Part shown: piece after piece, positions 27,553 through 37,473 of the stretch | How positions within the stretch are numbered: position 1 is the stretch's first letter | Layout of the letters: each line of letters begins with the position of its first letter | Source: VXNE01 sp965116625 | GTDB taxonomy: Bacteria > Pseudomonadota > Gammaproteobacteria > Pseudomonadales > Azotimanducaceae | Length of the DNA stretch: 64,000 nucleotides | Reading direction: 5' to 3' | NCBI GenBank assembly: GCA_965116625.1 | Contig: OZ220717.1 | Location: 4,340,001 to 4,404,000 of the forward strand | Notes under the pieces: model-generated | Told to the model about the DNA's origin: nothing | What the model saw: only the letters and a program-made list of their open reading frames with translations | The model's database searches: none | Program-made: the position numbers and the translations under genes

Positions 27553-28446
27553 ATGGGTACGATGGTTACCTTCCCCAGAGAAAAGCACGCATCCGGCAAG
27601 CAGATGCGTTTTACCGACATGCAAGAGGAGCAGGATCGCGAGATCCTCGCGAGAATCCTGCTCGAGAACGTCGCCAACTGGGTCGCCGACAGGGATCGGG
27701 ACGTGATCGTTGGCATGGACATGGGCGGCGGCGGCGCAACGCGTCCGGCGCTGACCGACGAAGAGTGCGCGGAGCTGGCAAAGGCGGGAGCCGGGTCCTA
27801 TGGCCACTGCACCATCATCGAGCCCGTCGACCTCGACCTTTACGAGTCGTACATGTACGCGCCGCTCAAGATGCCGGAGAAGCCGGCGATCATGCTCTCT
27901 TACTGGGACATGAACCGGGGCGTGGCACCCTTCATGGAAGGCCGGGTGATGGTCAAGGCACTGTGTCCTGACGGGATCGAGTCCTGGCTGGTGATCAGCG
28001 TGCCGGTACCCAACTTCTATACCTGTCTCGAAGGCAACTGCTGGGGCTGGCCCAAGTACGTGTGCGACGAGATGACGGTGGAGAAGGACAGGTCGGAAGT
28101 CATCTACGAGGGCAAGGTCCGGCTGTCCATGGATTTCTCTCCCGGTGGCCTGGACGACGCCACCGTTGCGAAGCTGAAGGCGCAGGGCACCGAGGGTGGC
28201 AATACCATCTCGTTCGCCATCGACGGCGGAACCGGTTGCCTGATGCGTCAGGGGCGCGGCCCGGCCGACACCGATCCCAACAGGAACTACTTCGTCGAAT
28301 GGGAAGCCGGCATGATCACGACCTACATGCGGCCGGAGGACAAGTTCTCCCGCATGCTGCCGGATCCATGCGTCACACCCGGCTTCTGGCAGTGGGCCAT
28401 CGGCAGGGGTGGTGGCCCCGCCGGCGGGATGTTCAAGGTCAAGTAA
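27553..28446 (+). CDS. acetoacetate decarboxylase-like protein
   Basis: This 297-residue protein resembles the acetoacetate decarboxylase (ADC) fold family: the segment CLEGNCWGWPKYVCDEMT matches the ADC pattern of a Gly-x-Pro-Lys element after a substrate-facing turn. It is flanked by beta-rich stretches (ESWLVISVPVPNFYT, VIYEGKVRLSMDF). Many ADC-like proteins act on other keto acids, and the Schiff-base Lys cannot be assigned with certainty. ATG 27553 is chosen because AGAGAGGAC lies 9-15 bases upstream; a TTG six bases earlier is possible. The gene stands alone with its own promoter. Confidence 0.6.
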   Translation: MGTMVTFPREKHASGKQMRFTDMQEEQDREILARILLENVANWVADRDRDVIVGMDMGGGGATRPALTDEECAELAKAGAGSYGHCTIIEPVDLDLYESYMYAPLKMPEKPAIMLSYWDMNRGVAPFMEGRVMVKALCPDGIESWLVISVPVPNFYTCLEGNCWGWPKYVCDEMTVEKDRSEVIYEGKVRLSMDFSPGGLDDATVAKLKAQGTEGGNTISFAIDGGTGCLMRQGRGPADTDPNRNYFVEWEAGMITTYMRPEDKFSRMLPDPCVTPGFWQWAIGRGGGPAGGMFKVK

Positions 28447-28540
28447 CTCGCTCTGACGGCCTGCTGCAGTAGCGGCAGATCCAGCGAAATCCATCGCGGG
28501 CGACGGTGAGGCGGCATCTGCCGCCTCGGCGGTCGCCCGT

Positions 28541-28994
28541 TTACTTTCTGCGGCCGGCCTGCAGGTCGTGCAGGTGGTTCCAGTCTGCCCAGGCGCGGCG
28601 GCCTCCGCTCTTTACCAGCGTCCGCTCGATGCGGGGGTAGTGGACGACATCCGACACGTTCCGTTCTCCGCCCATGAGGTAGACGAGATCCTCGTCGAAC
28701 GGGTTGTGCATCGCGTGCGGCTTGGACGGAGCCCCGAAGCCCATGAAATCCCCCGGCCCCACCTCGAAACGCTCCTCGCCGATCTCCGCGATGCCGCGTC
28801 CGGACAACACGTAGAGAAACTCCTCGTCCGAGTCGTGGTAGTGGAACTCGGTACTGTCGCGCCCCGGCGCGAGGCGGACCAGGTGAATGCCAATGCGCTG
28901 CATCCCGACCGCATCTGACAGCGACCGCGTCATTCGCACGGCGTTGTCGTTGAACTGATGCCGATGGGGCCGGGGCACCATGGCGTCGATTTCC

Positions 28995-29011
<17 letters not shown>
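28541..29011 (-). CDS. cupin domain protein
   Basis: The 156-residue single-domain cupin has a metal-binding motif FHYHDSDEEFLYVLSGRGIAE and GDFMGFGAPSKPHAMHNPF, with conserved His and Glu ligands. The role is unknown; such proteins are often isomerases, dioxygenases or sugar-binding regulators. ATG 29011 has AAGGGGGAG just upstream and overlaps the end of hisC by 17 bp, indicating coupling as the last gene of a seven-gene minus-strand run. Confidence 0.85.
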
Positions 29012-30091
<1,080 letters not shown>

Positions 30092-30095
<4 letters not shown>

Positions 30096-31159
30096 GGCTC
30101 CGCCTCGTCCGCGCCCTCCTCCACCGCGCGCGCCGGCGCTTCCGCGGGACCGAGCAGGTGCGCCAGCCACTCGCTCGACGGATTCGCTTCCAGCGCCAGC
30201 TTCGCGGTCATCGTCAGGGGCACCGACAGCAGCATGCCGACCGGACCGAGCATCCATCCCCAGAACACCAGGGACAGGAACACGACCAGCGTCGACAGGC
30301 TGAGCGCCCGTCCCATGAACTTCGGCTCGACGTAGTTGCCGACGACCACGTTGATCGCCACGTAGCATGCGACGGCAACCGCCGCGTGGGCGGGGCCGAG
30401 TTCCACCAGCGCGAGAAGCACGGCGGGCACTGCGGCGATGATGCTGCCAATGGTCGGCACGTAGTTCAGCATGAAGGCGAGCAGGCCGCAGAGGATGGGA
30501 ACGTCGACGCCGATCACTGCCATCGAGACGCCAACGGTAACGCCCGTCCCCAGGCTGGTGGTGGTCTTGATGGCGATGTAGCGATTGACGTTCTCGGCGA
30601 AGCGCTCGAAGTACGGCATGTCGCGGTCGGGGACTTTCAGCGTCTCGCGCAGCTTTCGGGGGAAACTCGACGCCTCGGCCAGGATGAAGATGACCGTCAG
30701 CAGGATCAGGAATCCGTTGGAGAGCACGTTCTGAAACCCGCGCAGCGTGTTGCCCGCCATCGAGAAGGCGACGGCGGGATTGAAGGCTTCGAGAACCCAG
30801 TCGACGGAGAAATCTATTCCAAGGGCGCTCAGTTCCTCGAGCACGCGCTGCGCGAATGCCGTCGCCTTCGCCTCGTATCCGGGTAGCGCGGCGGCGAACA
30901 CGGCCACCTGTTGCGCGACCACCGCGCCGAGGCCGAACAGGACGACCAGAAGCCCGGCGATGACCGCCAGGATCGCGAGACCGATGGGAACGCGGTGCTG
31001 ATGCAGCCAGAACATCGGCGTCGCGGCCACCGTGGCAATGAAGGCGGCCAGCAGGAACGGCACCATGATGGCCTCCGCCGCCTTGATGCCGGCGGCGATC
31101 ACCACGAACGCCGCGGCAACCATCCACGGGTTCCGGGCCGGAGATCCCTCAGCCGGCAT
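30092..31159 (-). CDS. AI-2E family transporter (PerM-like permease)
   Basis: This 355-residue protein has about eight membrane helices: paired helices at both ends around a central soluble segment. The motif LLAFMLNYVPTIGSIIAAVPAVLLAL is characteristic of the AI-2E/PerM family. Members export small molecules or exchange ions; the substrate is unknown. It begins 12 bp after the nitrilase stop and overlaps hisC by 4 bp. A second PerM-family gene lies at 54.3 kb. Confidence 0.92.
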
Positions 31160-31171
31160 CTTCAGCCCGCG

Positions 31172-32035
31172 TCACGCCCGCACCGGCGTGGTGCGGCCCG
31201 GCTCCGCGGCACCATCGCCTATGGACTGTCGATTGGCAATGCTCGGCAGGTCCCGCCGTACCTGCATGACGCGTTCGGGATCTATGGCGGCGATGGCGAA
31301 GCCGTCTCCGTGCCCGGGGCACTCCGCGATGACGTCGCCCCAGGGATCGACGATCAGCGCGTGGCCAAAAGAGGATCGATTGGCGTGACCATGCTCGCCA
31401 TGCTGGGCCGCAGCGATCACGTATGCCTGGCACTCGATCGCCCGCGCCCGCAGGAGCACATGCCAGTGGTCAGGTCCCGTCGTGCTGGTGAAGGCCGCCG
31501 GCGCTGACAACGCCACTGCGCCAAGATCAACCAGCCGCTGATACAGGTGGGGGAAGCGCAGGTCGTAGCAGATGGACAGCCCCAGCGTGCCGAACGGCAG
31601 TTCGGTGGCAACCGGCTTGTCGCCCGCCTCGGTGTACCTGGACTCCAGCAGTCGGGTGCCGTCCGCCAGGTCCACGTCAAAGAGGTGGATCTTGCGGTAC
31701 ATCGCGCGAAGCTGACCGGCCGGGTCGAGGTGAACGCAGGTGTTGTAGGCGCGGCCTTCCGGCCCCGTTTCGTGGAAGCCGAACACGAAATGCACCGCGT
31801 TGCCCACAGCCATCGTCCGGCAACGCTCGAATATCGGGCCGCCTTCCGGCAGCGGTTCCAATATCTGCGACCGGATTCGGCCGGGACCGATGAACGTGAA
31901 GGTCTCGGGGGCGAATACCGCCTCCGCTCCCGCCGCAGCCGCCTCGGCCACGAGCGCTTCGGTGCAACGGAGATTGTTCTCGACGTCGGCGGTGGCGCAC
32001 ATCTGGACGACGGCAACCTGCGTCCTGGCGTTCAT
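31172..32035 (-). CDS. carbon-nitrogen hydrolase (Nit1/Nit2-like amidase)
   Basis: The 287-residue nitrilase-superfamily enzyme has the catalytic triad Glu44 (FAPETF), Lys in YRKIHLFDVDL and Cys in SICYDLRFPHLYQRL. This pattern is closest to the Nit branch, which removes amide groups from deaminated glutathione or omega-amido acids in the cytosol. Length is typical. It lies 96 bp downstream of the DEAD helicase in the same direction. Confidence 0.93.
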   Translation of the reverse strand: MNARTQVAVVQMCATADVENNLRCTEALVAEAAAAGAEAVFAPETFTFIGPGRIRSQILEPLPEGGPIFERCRTMAVGNAVHFVFGFHETGPEGRAYNTCVHLDPAGQLRAMYRKIHLFDVDLADGTRLLESRYTEAGDKPVATELPFGTLGLSICYDLRFPHLYQRLVDLGAVALSAPAAFTSTTGPDHWHVLLRARAIECQAYVIAAAQHGEHGHANRSSFGHALIVDPWGDVIAECPGHGDGFAIAAIDPERVMQVRRDLPSIANRQSIGDGAAEPGRTTPVRA

Positions 32036-32131
32036 CGGGCGATTGGAGTTTTCCGGTCAGAAGGCCGAGGGAGTGTGTCGGATTGCACCAGCGACGGCAA
32101 CTGAACTCGCATCGCCTGAAGGAGCGCCGGG

Positions 32132-33280
32132 TCACAGATCCGGCAATGTGCACTCCACGGCGTGGCCGAGAAACTCCTCGATGGCGGGCAGGTTGAAGGC
32201 GTCGCCCTGGGAGACGAAGCTGATCGATGTGCCCGTGGCACCGGCGCGGCCGGTCCGGCCGATCCGGTGCACGTAGTGTTCCGCGTCTTCCGGCAGGTCG
32301 AAGTTGATGACATGGGTGATGCCTTCGACATGGATGCCCCGTCCCGCGACGTCCGTCGCGACCACGAGGCCGACATCGCCGCGCTTGAACCGGTTCAGCG
32401 TGGCGAGGCGCCGGCGTTGGGGAATGTCTCCCGCCAGTCCCTCGCATTCGATGCCGCGCCGCTTCAGGTAGCGCACCAGGTTATGCACGCCGTCGCGCCG
32501 GTTCACGAAGATCAGCGTCCGGCCCGGCTCGTGGCTGCCCACGAACCGGACGATGGTGTCGCGTTTTTCCGCGTCGGAGAGCATCCAGAAATGCTGTTCC
32601 ACGGCCTCGGCGGCAATCGATTCCGGTTCGATGGCGACATGCACCGGGTCCAGCGTCCACTGTTGCGCGAGGCGCATCACGTCGTCGTTGAACGTCGCGC
32701 TGAAAAACAGCGTCTGCCGATGCCGCTTGTGCGGCGTCTGATAAACGATGCGGCGAACGTCCGGGATGAAGCCGATGTCCATCATGCGGTCGGCTTCGTC
32801 GATCACCAGCGTTTCGACGCGCCTGAGATCGATCACGCCGCGGCTGCAGAAGTCGAGCAGGCGTCCGGGCGTCGCGACCAGGATGTCTACCTCTCCTCCG
32901 CGCAGCCGATCGATCTGGCGGTTGAAGTCAAGGCCGCCGAACACCGCGACGATGGTCGTGTCGAGATGTGCCGAAAGGTCGATGGCGTCCGCCTCGATCT
33001 GCAATGCCAACTCGCGCGTCGGGGCGAGGATCAACGCGCGGGGCGTCCCCGGCGGATTCGGCCGTTCGAGCGGATTCTCCTCGTGCCGCGTCATTATCGT
33101 GATGAGAAAAGCCGCAGTCTTGCCGGTGCCCGTCTGCGCCTGGCCAGTGATGTCATAGTCCGAAAGGCTGTAGGGCAGAACCTCGCTCTGCACCGGCGTG
33201 CAGCGTTCGAAACCGAGATCCTCGATCGCCTGCTGCAGGGGCCCCGGCAGTCCGTACCCGGCGAAGGTGTCGTCGCTCAT
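32132..33280 (-). CDS. DEAD-box RNA helicase, RhlB-like
   Basis: The 382-residue ATP-dependent RNA helicase has all core motifs: Q motif region CTPVQSEVLP, motif I AQTGTGKT, PTREL, VIDEADRM, SAT, VATDVAGRG and HRIGRTGRAG. The short C-terminus ending in EFLGHAVECTLPDL matches small RhlB-type helicases without an RNA-binding extension. It unwinds RNA in decay or ribosome assembly. The ATG overlaps the aminotransferase stop (ATGA); the much longer open frame upstream is a shadow of that gene. Confidence 0.95.
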   Translation of the reverse strand: MSDDTFAGYGLPGPLQQAIEDLGFERCTPVQSEVLPYSLSDYDITGQAQTGTGKTAAFLITIMTRHEENPLERPNPPGTPRALILAPTRELALQIEADAIDLSAHLDTTIVAVFGGLDFNRQIDRLRGGEVDILVATPGRLLDFCSRGVIDLRRVETLVIDEADRMMDIGFIPDVRRIVYQTPHKRHRQTLFFSATFNDDVMRLAQQWTLDPVHVAIEPESIAAEAVEQHFWMLSDAEKRDTIVRFVGSHEPGRTLIFVNRRDGVHNLVRYLKRRGIECEGLAGDIPQRRRLATLNRFKRGDVGLVVATDVAGRGIHVEGITHVINFDLPEDAEHYVHRIGRTGRAGATGTSISFVSQGDAFNLPAIEEFLGHAVECTLPDL

Positions 33281-34551
33281 GCGTCCCTGTCGGCGAGCAT
33301 CCGCCGCGCGCTCGCGAGACGGATGCAAAGTGTCAGCACTTCCGTTGCGGCCTCCACTTCCTCGAGCGCGGCGAACGTCGGCGCCAGGCGGATGGTCCTG
33401 TCGTCGGGGTCCCGGCCATAGGGATGCGTCGCGCCGGCCGGGGTCAATCGCACGCCGGCGCGGCCTGCCAGCTCCACCACTTCCGCCGCCAGTCCCGGGA
33501 TCGTGTCGAGAACGATGAAATAGCCGCCCCGCGGCCGCGTCCATTCGGCGATGCCGAGACCGCCCAGCGATGCCTGGAGAATCCGGTCGACGGCCTCGAA
33601 CTTGGGACGCACCAGGTCGGCGTGTGCCCGCATGTGCTCCTCGACCCGGCCGTGTAGCAGCTTCACGTGCCGAAGCTGGTTCACCTTGTCGTGCCCTATC
33701 AGCATCACGAACATGCGTGTCTCCAGCCTGTCCAACATTGCCGGGCTGCCGGCGACGAAGCTGATGCCGCCGCCCGCAAAGGTGATCTTCGATGTCGAAC
33801 CGAACACCGCCACGTTGTCGGCGGTGCCGCAGGTCTCGGCGTGAGCGAGGACATCGTCCAGTTCCGCCGGCGGAAAGTCGAAGTCGTGTACGGCGTAGGC
33901 GTTGTCCCACATGACGATGAATCCCGCCGAAGCACGGCTGGCGAGCGCCGCGATCCGCTGGACCGTTTCGGACGAGTAGATGCAGCCGGAAGGATTCGAG
34001 TACTTCGGCACGCACCACATGCACTTGATCGATGGATCCGCTTCCACCATGGCTTCCACCTGATCCATGTCCGGCCCGGCCGCCGTCATCGGCACATTGA
34101 TCATCTCGATGCCGAAAGCCTCGGTGATCGTGAAGTGCCGGTCGTAGCCCGGCACCGGGCATATCGCCTTGACCGGGGATTCGGCGGACCATGCCGGACC
34201 GCTCAGGCCGTAGTGGTACGCGGCGTCGATCACCTGGTACATGAGCGTCAGGCTGCTCGGGCCGTCGGCGATGATCCGCTCCGCGGGAATCCCGAGAATC
34301 TCCGCCCCGAGTTCCCTGGCCTCCGGAAGCCCCCGCAGGTCGCCATAGTTGCGCGCATCGATGCCGGTGGCCGACATGTAGTTGCCTTCGAGGATGCCAT
34401 CGAGGGCATTGGAGAGATCCAGTTGTTCGGGCGCAGGCTTGCCGCGCGTCAGGTCGAGCGAGAGGTTGGAGTCGCTCACCGCCGAATAGCGTTGGGCCAG
34501 CGTGGCTAGCTCGCGTTCGAGATTGGCGATGTCGAGTTGCGCGTATTGCAT
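33277..34551 (-). CDS. MocR-type aspartate aminotransferase-like enzyme (class I/II)
   Basis: The 424-residue fold-type I PLP aminotransferase has the Schiff-base Lys in FGSTSKITFAGGG, VMWDNAYAVHDF for PLP and RGGYFIVLDTIPG. The sequence LTRGKPAPEQLDLSNALDG near the N-terminus is typical of the PF12897-type aspartate aminotransferases. It transfers an amino group between aspartate or alanine and 2-oxoglutarate-like acceptors. ATG 34551 follows CAGGAA. It is coupled to the helicase downstream and lies 107 bp after argC. Confidence 0.85.
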   Translation of the reverse strand: MQYAQLDIANLERELATLAQRYSAVSDSNLSLDLTRGKPAPEQLDLSNALDGILEGNYMSATGIDARNYGDLRGLPEARELGAEILGIPAERIIADGPSSLTLMYQVIDAAYHYGLSGPAWSAESPVKAICPVPGYDRHFTITEAFGIEMINVPMTAAGPDMDQVEAMVEADPSIKCMWCVPKYSNPSGCIYSSETVQRIAALASRASAGFIVMWDNAYAVHDFDFPPAELDDVLAHAETCGTADNVAVFGSTSKITFAGGGISFVAGSPAMLDRLETRMFVMLIGHDKVNQLRHVKLLHGRVEEHMRAHADLVRPKFEAVDRILQASLGGLGIAEWTRPRGGYFIVLDTIPGLAAEVVELAGRAGVRLTPAGATHPYGRDPDDRTIRLAPTFAALEEVEAATEVLTLCIRLASARRMLADRDA

Positions 34552-34658
34552 TTCCTGCCGACCTGGGTTGTTTCGGCCACGGTGAAGTCCGCGGCCGCCG
34601 CCGTGTTGCCGCAATGCGGCGCGCATTGTACCCAACGCCCGCCGCGCCGCAGCTTTCT

Positions 34659-35606
34659 CTATATGGGACAGGCAGCCAGACCTGTGGTTTCCTCGACGCC
34701 GAGCATCAGGTTCATGTTCTGGACTGCGGCGCCTGCGGCGCCCTTGCCCAGGTTGTCGTAGCGGGCGGCCAGGAGCACGTGTTCCGGGCCCGTAAAGACC
34801 ATGAGCTCGATGCGGTTCGTGTCGTTGCACGCCGTAGCGCCCAGAAAACCCGCGTCCTGCGCGCATTCCGCCCCCAATGGCAGGACGCGCACGAAGGGCT
34901 CGCCGGCGTAGCGCCCGGTGAGTGCGTCGCACACGTCGGATGCGCCCGCGCCGTTCTCCAGTTCATCCAGGAACAGCGGCACCTGGGTCAGCATGCCCTT
35001 GAAGAAATGCCCGACCATCGGCTGGAACAGCGGCGTCCGGCGGGTGCCGGTGTAGAGACGCATCTCCGGGACATGCTTGTGCGACAGGCTCAGTCCGTAC
35101 GGCCGCACGCGCAGGTCCGGTTCATCCCGTGCGGAATACTCGGCAATCATCGGCTTGCCGCCGCCCGAGTAACCGGAGACGGCATTCACCCGAAGCGGGA
35201 GTTCCGGCGAGACGATGCCGGCATCGATGAGCGGCCGCACGAGCAGGATAAACCCCGTCGGATAGCAGCCGGGATTGCTGACGCGCTGCGCGGTCCTGAT
35301 CGCATCGCGCGTTGTTTCACCCTCGAGTTCCGGAAGTCCGTACACCCAGCCGTCCGCCGTCCTGTGGGCCGTGCTCGCGTCCAGGACCCGCGTGGACGGC
35401 GCGAGCGCCACCGCTTCGCGCGCCGCCTCGTCCGGCAGACACAGGATCGTGAGGTCCGCCGCCTCGAAATACGCGCGCCGGCTCACCGGGTCCTTGCGGT
35501 CGGCCTCGGGAATCTCGAGCAGTTCGATATCGCCGCGCAACTTGATGCGACCAGCGATTTCAAGCCCCGTCGTCCCCGCCTGGCCGTCTATGAATACCTT
35601 GTGCAT
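34659..35606 (-). CDS. argC: N-acetyl-gamma-glutamyl-phosphate reductase, short form
   Basis: ArgC reduces N-acetylglutamyl phosphate to the semialdehyde with NADPH in arginine synthesis. The 315-residue protein has an NADP-binding N-terminus (KVFIDGQAGTTGLEIAG), active-site Cys114 in SNPGCYPTG and the His-containing LSHKHVPEM. Length and the missing central insert fit the short (type 2) ArgC group. The start ATG 35606 is chosen at the conserved N-terminus; the open frame upstream has no homology. It is the first gene of the minus-strand run that ends with the cupin. Confidence 0.95.
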   Translation of the reverse strand: MHKVFIDGQAGTTGLEIAGRIKLRGDIELLEIPEADRKDPVSRRAYFEAADLTILCLPDEAAREAVALAPSTRVLDASTAHRTADGWVYGLPELEGETTRDAIRTAQRVSNPGCYPTGFILLVRPLIDAGIVSPELPLRVNAVSGYSGGGKPMIAEYSARDEPDLRVRPYGLSLSHKHVPEMRLYTGTRRTPLFQPMVGHFFKGMLTQVPLFLDELENGAGASDVCDALTGRYAGEPFVRVLPLGAECAQDAGFLGATACNDTNRIELMVFTGPEHVLLAARYDNLGKGAAGAAVQNMNLMLGVEETTGLAACPI

Positions 35607-35767
35607 AAGCGCGACCGCGAAAGTCGCTTTCCTGTCGAAGGAAGGAAGATGATCGATTGTAAAGCAATCAGTTGCAGCTCCGCTGCGCACCGGAGAGCAG
35701 CGGTTCTCGTTGGGCAAGGTTGGGAGCATCCTCGCCTACAGAGTGGCTTAAGTTAAAGTTCAGCGGG

Positions 35768-35875
35768 TAATTTTTAATAGCGCCCGTCGCAATGAAGAGA
35801 ACTTTAGCAAGGCGCACCGTTGCTAAATGTTCATGGCCTAACTTTTAATAACGGTCATCGCAACTAAAGAAACTT
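35768..35875. repeat. AT-rich direct repeat pair around an 8-bp inverted repeat
   Basis: Segments 35768-35804 and 35839-35875 match at 27 of 37 positions (shared elements TTTTAATA, TCGCAA and AACTT) with a 71-bp period. Between them TTTAGCAA (35803-35810) and TTGCTAAA (35820-35827) form a perfect inverted repeat with a 9-base loop. This could be an operator for fic or argC, or a remnant of a mobile element. Confidence 0.75.
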
Positions 35876-35924
35876 GCGTTATGCCGCTTTCGACGCGACG
35901 ACGAAGGTGGCTCTCGCGCACGAC

Positions 35925-36014
35925 TTCCATGAAAGTACGCCTCCGGCGATGGAGGGAACCCCGGCACCTCCTTACGCGTCAGCGGGCGGGGAAACTCCCC
36001 CAGCTGAAGGCTCC
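35925..36014 (+). repeat. dispersed palindromic repeat, copy B
   Basis: This copy runs from TTCCATGAAAGTACGCCTCC to CAGCTGAAGGCTCC, with CTTACGCGTCAGCGG in the centre. It ends 5 bp before the fic ATG, and its GAAGG is the only visible ribosome-binding element for fic, so the repeat supplies the 5' end of the fic message. Confidence 0.85.
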
Positions 36015-36019
36015 GACCA

Positions 36020-37186
36020 ATGCACCGTAGTTCCACCGGCACATACCGATCCAGCACCGTCGCCGGCGAAGAGACGCGGGCATTCGTGCCCGCGCCGCTG
36101 CCGCCAGAGCCGCCTATCCTGCTCGATGCCGCATTGCAGCGGTCGCTCGAGGCCGCGACCCTCGCCCTGGGAAGGCTGGACGCGGTCTCTTCGGTGTTGC
36201 CTGACCCCGCGATCTTCCTCTACACGTACATCCGCAAGGAAGCCGTGCTCTCTTCGCAGATCGAAGGCACCCAATCGTCCCTGTCCGACCTGTTGATGTT
36301 CGAACGCAAGGAGGCGCCCGGCGTCCCGCTGCACGACGCAGTGGAGGTCTCCAACCATGTGGCCGCGCTGGAGCGTGGACTCCAGCTCATGCAAGACGGA
36401 CTGCCGCCTTGCATTCGCCTCCTCCGGGAGGTTCATGCCGTGCTGCTGTCGCAAAGCCGAGACAGCGGCAAGACGCCCGGTGACTTCCGCCGCTCCCAGA
36501 ACCGGATCGGCGGCACTCGCCCCGGCAACGCGGCGTTCGTGCCACCGCCGCCCACCGAGGTTCCCGATTGCATGGCCGCCCTCGAGCGGTTTCTCAACGA
36601 ACGGGAGTTTCCGGCGCTCATCCGCGCCGCTCTCGCACACGTCCAGTTTGAAACCATCCACCCGTTCCTCGATGGCAATGGCCGTGTCGGCCGCCTGCTC
36701 ATCGCCCTGCTGCTGCACGATGCCGGCGCGCTGCGGCAGCCGCTCCTCTACCTCAGCCTGTACTTCAAGCAGCACCGCACCGAGTACTACCGTCAACTGA
36801 ACGAAGTGCGCCTTACCGGCGATTGGGAGTCCTGGCTCGCGTTCTTCCTCGAAGGCGTCGAGGAAACTGCCACGGGTGCTGTCAACACGTGCCATCGACT
36901 CGACGAACTGCTCGCCGCAGACAGGGCGCGCCTCGAAGAAGCGGGTCGGCGCGCCAACTCCCTGTTGCGAGTCCACGACGCATTGAGCTCGCAGGTGATC
37001 GTCTCCCTCACCGACGTGCACAGGATGACCGGCATGTCGCTGCCAACCGCCGCCAGCGCCATGCAGACCCTGGTTGAACACGGCATCGCACGGGAAATCA
37101 CGGGTCGCCGGCGCAACCGCCTGTTCGCCTACGACGCCTATCTCGCCATCCTGAGCGAGGGCACCGAGCCACTGTCGCCGGGCTAG
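36020..37186 (+). CDS. Fic family protein (Fido domain) with self-inhibitory helix
   Basis: This 388-residue protein has the active-site motif HPFLDGNGRVGR at His214, which supports AMP (or other nucleotide) transfer to target hydroxyls. An N-terminal inhibitory motif S-x-x-x-E-G (SSQIEG, Ser78-Gly83) makes it a class II, self-inhibited Fic. The C-terminal ~90 residues look like a winged helix (VSLTDVHRMTGMSLPTAAS), as in solitary Fic regulators. No separate antitoxin is adjacent, consistent with the built-in inhibitor. Its stop TAG (37184-37186) lies in the CTAG at the left boundary of a MITE-like element, and a dispersed repeat abuts its start. Confidence 0.93.
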   Translation: MHRSSTGTYRSSTVAGEETRAFVPAPLPPEPPILLDAALQRSLEAATLALGRLDAVSSVLPDPAIFLYTYIRKEAVLSSQIEGTQSSLSDLLMFERKEAPGVPLHDAVEVSNHVAALERGLQLMQDGLPPCIRLLREVHAVLLSQSRDSGKTPGDFRRSQNRIGGTRPGNAAFVPPPPTEVPDCMAALERFLNEREFPALIRAALAHVQFETIHPFLDGNGRVGRLLIALLLHDAGALRQPLLYLSLYFKQHRTEYYRQLNEVRLTGDWESWLAFFLEGVEETATGAVNTCHRLDELLAADRARLEEAGRRANSLLRVHDALSSQVIVSLTDVHRMTGMSLPTAASAMQTLVEHGIAREITGRRRNRLFAYDAYLAILSEGTEPLSPG

Positions 37187-37431
37187 CCCGCATATCTCAC
37201 CAAGGGCCGCGATGATCGCGCAGGATTTTTTTCGTGTGCGCGTGCTCGCGAGCGGAAGCATAGCCGTAGCTTATGGTGCAGCGAGCACGTGCGCGCACAC
37301 GGAAAAAAGACCAGCGAGGGCGCGGCAGCGCGGTCTGTTACCTGTCCGAACGTCGAAAACCGAACATACCTCATTGAAATGCAATGACCTTTGCTGATTC
37401 AACAAGCGCCTTGGTGAGATGTGCGGGCTAG
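37183..37431. mobile_element. 249-bp MITE-like element with terminal and internal inverted repeats
   Basis: The ends are inverted repeats, 37183-37205 and 37409-37431, matching at 22 of 23 bases (CTAGCCCGCA then ATCTCACCAAGG). If the outer CTAG is a 4-bp target duplication, the termini begin CCCGCA. Inside, a second pair of long arms (about 37226-37249 and 37286-37313; TTTTTTCGTGTGCGCG against CGCGCACACGGAAAAAA) forms a very strong hairpin. There is no coding capacity, so it would move in trans using a full-length transposase elsewhere. CC-starting ends with a 4-bp duplication resemble the IS1380 group, but this is a weak assignment. Confidence 0.75.
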
Positions 37432-37473
37432 TATCAGATTCGCCACCGCCGAGTTTCACCCCGCCCAGAGCCC

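Larger units (their letters stand above)
35607..36019. other. 413-bp AT-rich divergent region between argC and fic
   Basis: No gene is seen. The region is markedly more AT-rich than its surroundings around 35.7-35.9 kb, carries a pair of imperfect direct repeats with a perfect 8-bp inverted repeat between them, and ends in a copy of the dispersed palindromic repeat that abuts the fic start codon. It must hold the argC and fic promoters. Confidence 0.7.

Noticed and set aside
32132..34192. 686-residue extension of the DEAD helicase frame
   Set aside because: The upstream part is antisense-free readthrough of the aminotransferase gene in another frame; the helicase starts at 33280.
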